This document shows, one piece after another, positions 1-8,278 of a stretch of DNA of 50,274 bases. A model generated the notes under the pieces. The model had not been told where the DNA came from. It made no database searches and was given only the letters and a program-made list of their open reading frames with translations. The stretch's first letter is position 1; the number at the start of each line of letters is the position of its first letter. Origin of the DNA: CANKHA01 sp034668825 (lineage in GTDB: Bacteria; Pseudomonadota; Alphaproteobacteria; Rhizobiales; Xanthobacteraceae); NCBI GenBank assembly GCA_034668825.1, contig JAXDOR010000210.1:1-50274 (forward strand), written 5' to 3'. Position numbers and translations under genes: made by a program.

Positions 1-1691
1 TGACGGAGCGATTTGCGCGCCACCTTTGCCAGCTCACGCTCGAGCGTGCGAACACCTGCTTCGCGCGTGTAATGCTGGATCATCTTGCGCAGCGCCTCGT
101 CGCTGAACACGAGTTCCTCGGCCTTCAGCCCATGTGCCTCCATCTGCTTGGGGATCAGGTGGCGCTTGGCGATCTGGACCTTCTCCTCCTCGGTGTAGCC
201 TTCGAGGCGGATGATCTCCATCCGGTCCATCAGCGGCTGCGGCATGTCGAGCGAGTTCGCGGTGGTCACGAACATCACGTCCGAAAGGTCGTAGTCGAGC
301 TCCAGATAATGGTCCTGGAAGCGGTTGTTCTGCTCGGGGTCGAGGACTTCGAGCAGCGCCGAGGACGGATCGCCGCGGAAATCCGCGCCCATCTTGTCGA
401 CCTCGTCGAGGAGAAACAGCGGGTTTGACGACTTCGCCTTGCGCATCGATTGGATGATCTTCCCGGGCATGGAGCCGATATAGGTCCGCCGGTGACCGCG
501 AATCTCCGCTTCGTCGCGCACGCCGCCGAGCGAGACGCGAACGAATTCGCGGCCCGTCGCCTTGGCGATGGACTTACCGAGCGAGGTCTTGCCCACGCCC
601 GGAGGTCCGACCAGGCACAGGATCGGCCCGGTCAGCTTGTTGGCGCGTTGCTGCACGGCGAGATATTCGACGATGCGCTCCTTGACCTTCTCCAGGCCGA
701 AGTGGTCGCCGTCGAGAATCTGCTCGGCTAGCTTGAGGTCTTTCTTGACCTTGGTCTTTTTGTTCCACGGAATAGCCAGCAGCCAGTCGAGATAGTTGCG
801 CACGACCGTTGCCTCGGCCGACATCGGAGACATTTGCCGCAGCTTCTTCAACTCGTGCGTGGCCTTTTCGCGGGCTTCCTTCGAGAGCTTGGTCTTCTTG
901 ATCTTGTCCTCGAGTTCGGCAAGTTCGTCCTTGCCTTCCTCGTCACCCAACTCCTTCTGGATCGCCTTCATCTGCTCGTTCAAATAATACTCGCGCTGGG
1001 TCTTCTCCATCTGCCGCTTCACGCGCGTGCGGATACGCTTCTCCACCTGGAGAACGGAAATCTCGCTCTCCATCAGGCCGAGCACCTTTTCCAGCCGCTC
1101 GGTGACGACCGGGGTTTCGAGGATTGCCTGCTTGTCGGAGATTTTCACCGCCAAATGCGAAGCGACGGTGTCGGCGAGCTTGGCGTAATCCTCGATCTGC
1201 TGGACGACACCGACGACCTCGGGCGAGACCTTCTTGTTGAGCTTCACATAGCTCTCGAATTCGGTGATGACCGAACGCGCCATGGCTTCCGCCTCCACGG
1301 CGTCGCCGACGGTATCGGCAAGCACGATCGCGTCCGCCTCATAATATTCGCTGCGGTCGGTATATTTGACGACCTTCGCGCGCTCGGCACCCTCGACCAG
1401 AACCTTCACGGTACCGTCGGGAAGCTTCAGTAGCTGCAACACGCTCGCGAGCGTGCCTACCTCGAAGATCGAATTCGTCGCCGGATCGTCATCGGAGGCG
1501 TTCTTCTGCGTCGCCAGCAAGATATAGGTATCGGATCGCATCACCTCTTCGAGCGCGCGGATCGACTTCTCGCGGCCGACGAAGAGGGGAACGATCATGT
1601 GGGGAAATACGACGATGTCACGCAACGGCAACACCGGATAGGCCCGGGTTTCCCCGGGAGTGAGAGATGGGCGAGGCTTTCCAGTCGTCAT
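1..1691 (-). CDS. lon: ATP-dependent protease Lon (N-terminal and ATPase part; C-terminus outside window)
   Basis: Lon is a cytoplasmic AAA+ serine protease that degrades misfolded and regulatory proteins. Reading leftwards from the ATG at 1689-1691, the frame stays open to the window edge (563 codons). The first ~200 residues are the substrate-binding LON domain, starting with YPVLPLRDIVVFPHMIVPLF. A helical, coiled-coil-like stretch follows, then the AAA+ module with Walker A GPPGVGKT at residues 362-369 and Walker B around LFLLDEVDKMG. The Ser-Lys protease domain lies beyond base 1, so catalytic competence cannot be judged. Neighbours are clpX, clpP and tig, the usual alphaproteobacterial proteostasis block, all on the same strand. 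The ATG was chosen because the product matches the family N-terminus; an AGGA stretch 9 bases upstream could serve as ribosome binding site. Confidence 0.97.
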   Translation of the reverse strand, partial: MTTGKPRPSLTPGETRAYPVLPLRDIVVFPHMIVPLFVGREKSIRALEEVMRSDTYILLATQKNASDDDPATNSIFEVGTLASVLQLLKLPDGTVKVLVEGAERAKVVKYTDRSEYYEADAIVLADTVGDAVEAEAMARSVITEFESYVKLNKKVSPEVVGVVQQIEDYAKLADTVASHLAVKISDKQAILETPVVTERLEKVLGLMESEISVLQVEKRIRTRVKRQMEKTQREYYLNEQMKAIQKELGDEEGKDELAELEDKIKKTKLSKEAREKATHELKKLRQMSPMSAEATVVRNYLDWLLAIPWNKKTKVKKDLKLAEQILDGDHFGLEKVKERIVEYLAVQQRANKLTGPILCLVGPPGVGKTSLGKSIAKATGREFVRVSLGGVRDEAEIRGHRRTYIGSMPGKIIQSMRKAKSSNPLFLLDEVDKMGADFRGDPSSALLEVLDPEQNNRFQDHYLELDYDLSDVMFVTTANSLDMPQPLMDRMEIIRLEGYTEEEKVQIAKRHLIPKQMEAHGLKAEELVFSDEALRKMIQHYTREAGVRTLERELAKVARKSLR

Positions 1692-1855
1692 GGCCCGTAT
1701 TCCTGTTGTTGTGCCCCTCGACCGCGGCTCGTTTTTGCGCCGTCGCGATCAAGTGCCGTTGGGCCGGGAAGGGACACGGTCTCCTTCAGGGAAACCGTGC
1801 GCCGAAGGGGAGACGAAAACCCTGCCCGGGAGGATACTTAGCTTTCGCACGCTGA

Positions 1856-1888
1856 CATATAGGTGGCGACGGGTTCCGGCGGTGTCAA
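1856..1888 (-). promoter_or_regulatory. Weak candidate promoter for lon
   Basis: In the 294-base gap between clpX and lon, the minus strand carries TTGACA at 1888-1883 followed by an AT-rich CCTATATG. The spacing to TATATG (21 bases) is too long for a standard sigma-70 promoter, and the spacing to CCTATAT is also longer than usual for an RpoH promoter. It is listed because it is the only promoter-like sequence seen in the gap and lon is often heat-inducible. Nothing else is recognisable in 1692-1985. Confidence 0.25.
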
Positions 1889-1985
1889 GGAAGCGCGGAT
1901 TTCAAGGGAAATACGGCCATCGCATGGGCGCCGGAGCGCCGAGGAGCGACGAATCGGGGCGCAAGACACGCCGGCACGACTCCGT

Positions 1986-3260
1986 TCATGCACTCTGACT
2001 GCCTTCCCCGGTCCGATCGGATCGGTCGGCATAGATGTATAGCGGACGCGCGGTGCCCTCGACGACTTCCCGAGAGATCACGACCTCCTCCACCCCTTCC
2101 AGCCCTGGCAGGTCGAACATGGTGTCGAGGAGGATGCCCTCCATGATCGAGCGCAAACCGCGAGCACCGGTCTTGCGGTCGATGGCCTTGCGGGCAATGG
2201 CGCCCAGCGCCTCTTCCGCCAAGGTGAGGTCGACGCTCTCCATCTCGAACAGCCGCTGGTACTGCTTTACCAAGGCGTTCTTCGGCTCGGTGAGAATCTT
2301 CTTCAGCGACGGCTCATCGAGATCCTCGAGCGTGGCGACCACCGGGAGACGGCCGACGAATTCGGGAATCAGTCCGTATTTGAGCAAGTCCTCCGGCTCG
2401 ACCTCGCGGAAGATTTCGCCCGCACGGCGATCTTCCGGCGCCAGCACCTTGGCCGAGAATCCAATCGAGGTGGAACGCCCGCGCGAAGAGATGATCTTCT
2501 CCAGGCCGGCAAAGGCGCCGCCGCAGACGAAAAGGATATTGGTGGTGTCGACCTGCAGGAATTCCTGTTGCGGATGCTTGCGCCCGCCCTGCGGGGGCAC
2601 CGAGGCGATGGTGCCTTCCATGATCTTCAGCAGCGCCTGCTGCACGCCCTCGCCCGACACGTCCCGGGTGATCGAGGGATTATCGGACTTGCGGCTGATC
2701 TTGTCGATTTCGTCGATATAGACGATGCCGCGCTGCGCGCGCTCGACGTTATAGTCGGCCGACTGCAAGAGCTTCAAAATGATGTTTTCGACGTCTTCGC
2801 CGACGTAACCGGCTTCGGTCAGCGTCGTCGCGTCAGCCATGGTGAACGGCACGTCGAGAATGCGCGCCAGCGTCTGCGCCAACAGCGTCTTGCCCGAGCC
2901 CGTCGGCCCGATCAGGAGGATGTTGGACTTCGCCAGCTCGACGTCGTTGTGCTTGGTCTGGTGGTTGAGCCGCTTGTAGTGGTTGTGGACGGCAACCGAG
3001 AGAACCTTTTTAGCGTGGTCCTGGCCGATCACATAGTCGTCAAGGACTTTGCGAATTTCCTTCGGCGTTGGAATCCCGTCGCGCGACTTCACCAGCGAGG
3101 ATTTATTTTCCTCGCGAATGATGTCCATGCAGAGTTCGACGCACTCATCGCAGATGAATACGGTCGGACCGGCAATAAGTTTGCGCACCTCGTGCTGGCT
3201 CTTGCCGCAGAACGAGCAATAGAGCGTGTTCTTCGAATCGCTGCCGCCGACCTTGCTCAT
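1986..3260 (-). CDS. clpX: ClpXP unfoldase subunit ClpX
   Basis: ClpX is the hexameric AAA+ unfoldase that recognises tagged substrates and feeds them to ClpP. The 424-residue product has the normal family length. The N-terminal zinc-binding domain shows C15-x2-C18 and C37-x2-C40. Walker A GPTGSGKT is at residues 118-125, the GYVG pore loop at 151-154 and Walker B YIDEID at 181-186. The RKH loop (GGRKHPQQ) and the IGF loop that docks on ClpP (TSIGFSA) are present. The frame is open for another 50 codons upstream, but ATG 3258-3260 gives the family N-terminus MSKVGG and has GGAGATAGGA just before it. clpP lies 285 bases upstream, so clpX may be read through from clpP or from its own promoter. 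Confidence 0.98.
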   Translation of the reverse strand: MSKVGGSDSKNTLYCSFCGKSQHEVRKLIAGPTVFICDECVELCMDIIREENKSSLVKSRDGIPTPKEIRKVLDDYVIGQDHAKKVLSVAVHNHYKRLNHQTKHNDVELAKSNILLIGPTGSGKTLLAQTLARILDVPFTMADATTLTEAGYVGEDVENIILKLLQSADYNVERAQRGIVYIDEIDKISRKSDNPSITRDVSGEGVQQALLKIMEGTIASVPPQGGRKHPQQEFLQVDTTNILFVCGGAFAGLEKIISSRGRSTSIGFSAKVLAPEDRRAGEIFREVEPEDLLKYGLIPEFVGRLPVVATLEDLDEPSLKKILTEPKNALVKQYQRLFEMESVDLTLAEEALGAIARKAIDRKTGARGLRSIMEGILLDTMFDLPGLEGVEEVVISREVVEGTARPLYIYADRSDRTGEGSQSA

Positions 3261-3545
3261 TCCTATCTCCGTCGATCGACCGAAGCCTTGACTTCGCCAC
3301 TTCAGCTTCCGCCACCAATACCAGTGGCGGGATACGGCAAGCCTGGATGTCGCGGCCGGCTTCCAGGCTACCGTATTCTCAGTGCAACATGCTAACGGCC
3401 TGACAATCAAGAATCCATTAACGATAACGCTACCTGAGGTTCCTCACCTCTGGAAGCCTTCGCCAAGGCTAGCAACGGACATCCGGCAGGATTGGGCCCG
3501 AATCAAGGGCAAAACCGCATAGCTGCAAGGCAAAAGGCTCCGCCG

Positions 3546-4178
3546 TTAGGTCTTCGGCGGCATCTCCTCGACCCTTTTTTCGATTACCTTGTCGACAAGC
3601 CCGAAGTCCTTGGCCATCTCCGCGGTCAAGAAATAGTCACGCTCAAGCGCGTCTTCAATCTTCTTCAGAGCCTGGCCGGTGTGCTTCACGTAGATTTCGT
3701 TAAGGCGTTTCTTCAGATTTAGGATTTCCTGAGCGTGCAACATAATGTCGGTGGCTTGCCCCTGGAAGCCGCCGGAGGGTTGGTGGACCATGATGCGCGC
3801 ATTCGGCAGTGCAAAACGCATGTCCTTGCCACCGGCGGCGAGCAACAGCGAACCCATGGATGCCGCCTGGCCGATGCACAACGTTGAAACGCCGGGCCGG
3901 ATGAACTGCATCGTGTCGTAGATGGCGAGCCCGGAGGTCACCATGCCTCCCGGCGAGTTGATGTAGATCGACAGCTCCTTTTTCGGATTTTCAGCTTCCA
4001 AGAATAATAGCTGTGCGACCACGATCGTCGCCATCCCGTCCTCGATCGGCCCGGTGATGAAGATGATGCGTTCCTTGAGAAGCCGCGAATAGATGTCGTA
4101 GGCGCGCTCGCCACGGTTGGTCTGTTCGACCACCATGGGGACGAGATAGTTCATGTAGGTATCGACGGGGTCGCGCAT
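3546..4178 (-). CDS. clpP: ClpP protease proteolytic subunit
   Basis: ClpP is the serine peptidase that forms the tetradecameric chamber capped by ClpX (and ClpA). The 210-residue protein carries the complete triad: Ser107 in GQAASMG, His132 in MVHQPSGG and Asp181 in LERDYF. INSPGG at 74-79 is the conserved loop preceding the oxyanion region. The ATG at 4178 is preceded by AGGTGAACA, a good ribosome binding site. It lies between tig (upstream, 148-base gap) and clpX on the same strand. The gap upstream contains a TATATAT tract at about 4270 that could be part of a promoter, but no confident -35 was found. Confidence 0.98.
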   Translation of the reverse strand: MRDPVDTYMNYLVPMVVEQTNRGERAYDIYSRLLKERIIFITGPIEDGMATIVVAQLLFLEAENPKKELSIYINSPGGMVTSGLAIYDTMQFIRPGVSTLCIGQAASMGSLLLAAGGKDMRFALPNARIMVHQPSGGFQGQATDIMLHAQEILNLKKRLNEIYVKHTGQALKKIEDALERDYFLTAEMAKDFGLVDKVIEKRVEEMPPKT

Positions 4179-4326
4179 TGTTCACCTGGTCAAAGGTTGG
4201 TGCGCGCGGTTCTCGGCGCGCCGGAGCGGCCGTACGGAGAATCGCTGCGCATTGATCTGCATGAGTCACATATATACGCAGGCGCGCCCGCAACCAAACG
4301 CGGGACTGATATGCCGCGCGCTAAGG

Positions 4327-5694
4327 TTACGGCTTAGTCTCCGCCGTGTCCTCCTCCTCGTCGCGGTAAAGCTCTTCGATTGAGACCTTTTTGTCGGTCA
4401 CATTGGCCAGCTCGATGAGGAAGTCGATGACCTTTTCCTCGAATACGGGCGCGCGCAAGGTAGCGAGCGCATTGGGATTGTTCCGGTAATATTCCCAGAC
4501 TTGTTCTTCCTTGCCGGGGAACTGGCGGGCGCGATCGACAACGGATCGAGTGACCTCTTCGTCCGTCACCTGGATGTGGTTCTTGTCGCCGATTTCCGCG
4601 AGTACGAGGCCAAGCCGCACTCTGCGCGCCGCGATCTCGCGATATTCAGCCCTGGCCGCCTCTTCCGTCGTATCCTCATCGGCAAAGCTGCGGTTCTGGG
4701 TTTGCAAGTCGGAGAGAATGGTTTTCCAGACTTGCTCGAATTCCTCGTCGACCAGAGTGGGAGGCGGGTCGAATTTGTGCATGGTGTCGAGCTGATCGAG
4801 CAGCGAACGCTTGACTAGGCGCCGAGACGCAGCCGCGTGGTCACGCGCAATACGATCCTTCACCGCATCCTTGAGCTTGGCGAGCGATTCCATTCCGAGC
4901 GAAGTTGCGAACGTGTCGTCGATGGTGACCTTTCCAGGTGCCTCCAGCGTCTTCACCGTGGTCTCGAATTCGGCGTCCTTCCCGGCGATCTTATCGTTTC
5001 CATAGTTGGGTGGGAGCGTCACTTTGACGACGCGCGTCTCACCCTTGGCCATGCCGATGAGTTGGTTCTCGAAACCCGGAAGGAAGGTGCCGGATCCGAT
5101 GCGGAGCGCTACATCCTCGCCGGAACCGGATTCGAAGGCCTTGCCGTCGATGGTGCCGACAAAGGAGATGGTCACGCGGTCTCCGGTCTCGACCTTAGCG
5201 TCGGCCTCCTTGGCGGCGTATGGCTGATTTTGCTCGGCGATTTGCTGGAGCGATTTTTCAATCTCCGCGTCGGTGACGTCCGCGTTTAGCCTTTCGAGCT
5301 TGAGGTTCTTGAATTCGGCGAGCTGGATCGGCGGCACGATTTCGAGTGCCACCGTGTAGGATAGATCGGACTTGCCGCGGAGCAGCCCATCGATCTCGCC
5401 TTGCTCAGTGGGCAGAGTCACTTTGGGATCGGTTGCGAGCTTAAAGCCCCGATCAGTGACAATCTTGATATTGGCTTCCCGCACGGTTGCGTCGATGACT
5501 TCGGCCATGGTGCCGCGGCCATAGACCCGCTTGAGGTGAGCGACGGGAACCTTGCCGGGGCGAAAACCCCTGATCTGCACGCGATCCTTCAACTCAGTAA
5601 GGCGCGCGTTCACTTTCGCTTCGAGATCCGCGGCGGGTACCACCACCCGAAACTCGCGCTGTAGGCCCTCAGTCCGGGTCTCTGTTACTTGCAT
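4327..5694 (-). CDS. tig: Trigger factor
   Basis: Trigger factor is the ribosome-docked chaperone and peptidyl-prolyl isomerase that meets nascent chains at the exit tunnel. The 455-residue product has the three expected parts. The N-terminal ribosome-binding domain carries the GFRPGK signature at residues 43-48. A FKBP-like PPIase domain lies at about 160-250 (VTISFVGTIDGKAFESG onward). The helical C-terminal substrate cradle ends in an acidic tail (DEEEDTAE). The start ATG at 5694 has GGTGGA a suitable distance upstream. It heads the tig-clpP-clpX-lon block, joining co-translational folding to degradation. Confidence 0.98.
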   Translation of the reverse strand: MQVTETRTEGLQREFRVVVPAADLEAKVNARLTELKDRVQIRGFRPGKVPVAHLKRVYGRGTMAEVIDATVREANIKIVTDRGFKLATDPKVTLPTEQGEIDGLLRGKSDLSYTVALEIVPPIQLAEFKNLKLERLNADVTDAEIEKSLQQIAEQNQPYAAKEADAKVETGDRVTISFVGTIDGKAFESGSGEDVALRIGSGTFLPGFENQLIGMAKGETRVVKVTLPPNYGNDKIAGKDAEFETTVKTLEAPGKVTIDDTFATSLGMESLAKLKDAVKDRIARDHAAASRRLVKRSLLDQLDTMHKFDPPPTLVDEEFEQVWKTILSDLQTQNRSFADEDTTEEAARAEYREIAARRVRLGLVLAEIGDKNHIQVTDEEVTRSVVDRARQFPGKEEQVWEYYRNNPNALATLRAPVFEEKVIDFLIELANVTDKKVSIEELYRDEEEDTAETKP

Positions 5695-5779
5695 ATCGAA
5701 TCCACCGTTCGCTTATTCCTGTTACAGGCACCGCGCGTTTAGGAACCGGCTGAGCCCACTGGCACCGTCGAAGACGGCG

Positions 5780-5864
5780 TGGTGCGGGCGGAGGGACTCG
5801 AACCCCCACGACTTTCGCCACGGGAACCTAAATCCCGCGCGTCTACCAATTCCGCCACGCCCGC
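5780..5864 (-). tRNA. tRNA-Leu (anticodon UAG)
   Basis: On the minus strand the sequence folds as a class II tRNA. The acceptor stem GCGGGCG pairs with CGCCCGC at the 3' side, the anticodon stem CGGGA/TCCCG encloses the loop TTTAGGT with anticodon TAG, and the T-loop GTTCGAGTC follows a long variable arm. CCA is encoded (5780-5782). The long variable arm and UAG anticodon identify leucine, reading CUA and probably other CUN codons. It lies just upstream of tig in the same direction. Confidence 0.96.
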
Positions 5865-6108
5865 AGTGGGCATCGCACGACGCGACGCTTGGCAGGATGT
5901 TTCAGACGCGCCCGCACGCGCGTCAAGGCGATCCCTCAAGCGGCGCGGCTTATAACATGCCAAAGCAGCGGCGTACTAACAAAATGCCACCGCAGCGCAT
6001 GCAGCCCTAACGCGCCCTTGCTCCGGGAGAATTTCAAAAAAACTGGCCGCATTGAGTGGCGAACGATGCCATCCAAGGTCAATACTGAGGCATAGTTTGA
6101 GGTGACCT

Positions 6109-7611
6109 TTAAACGCCCGCCGAGTTGCCGCTGAAGAGGCGGCGGTAGACCGCCGGCAATGCCTCCGGCAGGTCTTCGGCAATGAGGCCGGGGCCTACTT
6201 CGGTGCCAGCTTCCCCGTGAATCCACACCGCAGCGGCGGCCGCTTCGAAGGCCGGCATGCCCTGGGCCAGAAGCCCGGCAACCAGTCCGGCAAGCACATC
6301 CCCGGAGCCCGCCGTCGCCAGCCAAGGCGGCGCATTATCCCCGATAGCGACCCGGCCGTCAGGCGAAGCTACAACGGTGTCCGCTCCTTTGAAGAGAACA
6401 GTTGCCCCGCAATATCGTCCCGCTATTCGCGTCTTTTCATGTTTTGAATTAGCTTTAGCTACTTCATCTATTACATTAAAAGTCTTATTAAACTCGCCCT
6501 CGTGGGGAGTGATAATCGTGGACCGATCGCCGCGGGTCCTTATCGCCTTGGCAAGCACGTGCGGGTCAGCGGCAAAGCTCGTCAAGGCGTCCGCGTCAAG
6601 AACGACGGCCCTGTCCCCGGTCAGCGCGGCGAAAACCAGTTCCCGCATCGCCGGGCCAACTCCGCCTCCGGGTCCAAGGATGATGGCATTGAGGCGGGGA
6701 TCGCCGAGGAATTGCGATAATTCCGCCGCTCCATCGACCGGCCTTACCATCACGGCGAGGCTCGACGCGGCGTTGACCGGCAGGGCCTCACGGGGAGAGG
6801 CGATGGTGACCAGCCCTGCGCCCGCCCGCAGCGCGCCCCGGGCGGCCAAGCGGGCAGCGCCGGTGTGGGAGATATCCCCGGACACGACGACGGCATGGCC
6901 GCGTGTGTATTTATGCCCTTCAAGGCGCGGCACCGGAAAACAATGAGCCCAGAGCGCCGGGACATTGGCGAATAGACGCGGCTGAACGTGTTCCAGCACC
7001 CCGTCGGGAATACCTATTTGCGTGACATGGACCTTGCCGCAGTGTAGCCGCCCCGGCAGCAGCAGATGGCCGGGCTTGCGGCGGAAGAAAGTGACCGTAT
7101 CCGTCGCCTTGACCGCAGCCCCCATTACCGCTCCGGTGGTGCCGTTGATGCCACTTGGCAGATCCACGGCGATGACCGGAACCCCTACCCCGTTCATTAC
7201 GCCAATTAAGGCAGCCATTTCTCCGTCGACCGGGCGGTCGAGCCCGGCGCCGAACAGGGCATCGATAATGACGCCAGCACCTTCGAAAGCCCCGGGAGTG
7301 GCTTCCTCGGTGGGGCCGCTCCAGCGCCTCGCGGCCTGCGCCGCGGCTCCCTTGAGCTTGGCTCCGCCAGCCCGCAGGACTCGCACGTCGCCGCCCCGGC
7401 CGGCCAACAACCGCGCGGCGACATAACCGTCTCCGCCGTTATTGCCGGGTCCGGCGACAACGACGACCCGTGTGCCGGAAGGGTAGTTTTTGGCGACCCA
7501 GTCCGCGACCGCGCGGCCCGCATTCTCCATCAGGTCGATGGCCGAAATGCCACCCGCGATCGCAAGCCGATCGGCCTCCGCCATTTCCGCATTAGTCAGG
7601 AGCTCGATCAC
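6109..7611 (-). CDS. nnr: Bifunctional NAD(P)HX epimerase / ADP-dependent NAD(P)HX dehydratase
   Basis: This repair enzyme restores hydrated NADH and NADPH: the N-terminal YjeF_N domain epimerises (R)- to (S)-NAD(P)HX and the C-terminal ribokinase-like domain dehydrates it. The N-domain shows AGPGNNGGDGYVAARLL, the nucleotide-binding signature. The C-domain shows the TPHEGEF and AGSGDVLAG motifs of the dehydratase active site. About 500 residues is the normal fused length. The reading frame extends to a TTG at 7647, but homologues begin near IELLTNAEMAEADR, so the GTG at 7609-7611 is preferred; neither start has a clear ribosome binding site. It is divergent from glnB, an arrangement common in Rhizobiales. 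Confidence 0.93.
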   Translation of the reverse strand: MIELLTNAEMAEADRLAIAGGISAIDLMENAGRAVADWVAKNYPSGTRVVVVAGPGNNGGDGYVAARLLAGRGGDVRVLRAGGAKLKGAAAQAARRWSGPTEEATPGAFEGAGVIIDALFGAGLDRPVDGEMAALIGVMNGVGVPVIAVDLPSGINGTTGAVMGAAVKATDTVTFFRRKPGHLLLPGRLHCGKVHVTQIGIPDGVLEHVQPRLFANVPALWAHCFPVPRLEGHKYTRGHAVVVSGDISHTGAARLAARGALRAGAGLVTIASPREALPVNAASSLAVMVRPVDGAAELSQFLGDPRLNAIILGPGGGVGPAMRELVFAALTGDRAVVLDADALTSFAADPHVLAKAIRTRGDRSTIITPHEGEFNKTFNVIDEVAKANSKHEKTRIAGRYCGATVLFKGADTVVASPDGRVAIGDNAPPWLATAGSGDVLAGLVAGLLAQGMPAFEAAAAAVWIHGEAGTEVGPGLIAEDLPEALPAVYRRLFSGNSAGV

Positions 7612-7689
7612 GAGCGGAACAGTACCGGCGGAGTTCGGAAGGGACAACGCAGATGGCAGCTCAGACGGCGGGGAAAACCAGGCCGCAGG

Positions 7690-7710
7690 ACTGAATAAGG
7701 TTTAATCAGT
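7690..7710. promoter_or_regulatory. Imperfect palindrome in the nnr-glnB intergenic region
   Basis: ACTGAATAA and TTAATCAGT are inverted repeats (8 of 9 positions match) separated by GGT. The site lies about 100 bases upstream of the glnB sigma-54 promoter and about 80 bases upstream of nnr. It could bind a dimeric regulator, but it does not look like the usual NtrC site, so no regulator is assigned. Confidence 0.25.
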
Positions 7711-7813
7711 CTGCCTAATATTTTATCAAAGGCCTGACGGCGCCGGCGTGAATTGATCGCCGGAAGGTGCCCAGCGCCATGTAAATGAAGTTATTTCCGG
7801 CTGCCATGAGGCT

Positions 7814-7829
7814 TGGCACGGACCCTGCT
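7814..7829 (+). promoter_or_regulatory. Sigma-54 (RpoN) promoter of glnB-glnA
   Basis: The sequence TGGCACGGACCCTGCT has GG at 7815-7816 and GC at 7827-7828 with exactly ten bases between them, the -24/-12 geometry of RpoN promoters. It matches the consensus TGGCACG-N4-TTGCA/T closely. The glnB start codon is 52 bases downstream. RpoN promoters need an enhancer-binding activator, here presumably NtrC; no convincing NtrC site was identified by eye. Confidence 0.88.
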
Positions 7830-7880
7830 AACCGCAACATGACCCGCCGATCTCCCCGGTGGGCCGGGAGAAGGAACGCA

Positions 7881-8219
7881 ATGAAAAAGATCGAAGCCAT
7901 CATCAAGCCGTTCAAACTTGACGAGGTGAAGGAGGCACTTCAGGAGGTCGGCCTACAGGGCATCACAGTGACCGAAGCCAAGGGATTTGGGCGGCAGAAG
8001 GGCCACACCGAGCTTTATCGCGGCGCCGAGTATGTCGTGGATTTTCTCCCTAAGGTGAAAATCGAGATTGTGCTTGGCGATGACATGGTTGACAAAGCCG
8101 TCGAGGCGATCCGGCGCGCGGCTCAGACCGGGCGCATCGGCGACGGGAAGATTTTCGTCTCCAACATTGAGGAAGCAATCCGGATTAGGACGGGGGAATC
8201 CGGGCTGGACGCCATCTGA
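7881..8219 (+). CDS. glnB: Nitrogen regulatory protein PII
   Basis: PII is the trimeric sensor of 2-oxoglutarate, ATP/ADP and glutamine status that controls NtrB/NtrC, GlnE and other targets. The 112-residue product has exactly the family length. The T-loop contains Tyr51 (GAEYVVDF), the uridylylation site, and the C-terminal signature TGRIGDGKIFV is intact. The frame is open further upstream, but the ATG at 7881 gives the canonical start MKKIEAIIKPFKL and follows GAGAAGGAACGCA. It is followed 59 bases later by glnA, which together with the sigma-54 promoter marks it as glnB rather than the amtB-linked glnK. Confidence 0.96.
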   Translation: MKKIEAIIKPFKLDEVKEALQEVGLQGITVTEAKGFGRQKGHTELYRGAEYVVDFLPKVKIEIVLGDDMVDKAVEAIRRAAQTGRIGDGKIFVSNIEEAIRIRTGESGLDAI

Positions 8220-8278
8220 ATCATTGCTTCACGTGAAACACGTTCGCGCCCGGTATCTATGAAAGGGGTAGGCATTCC

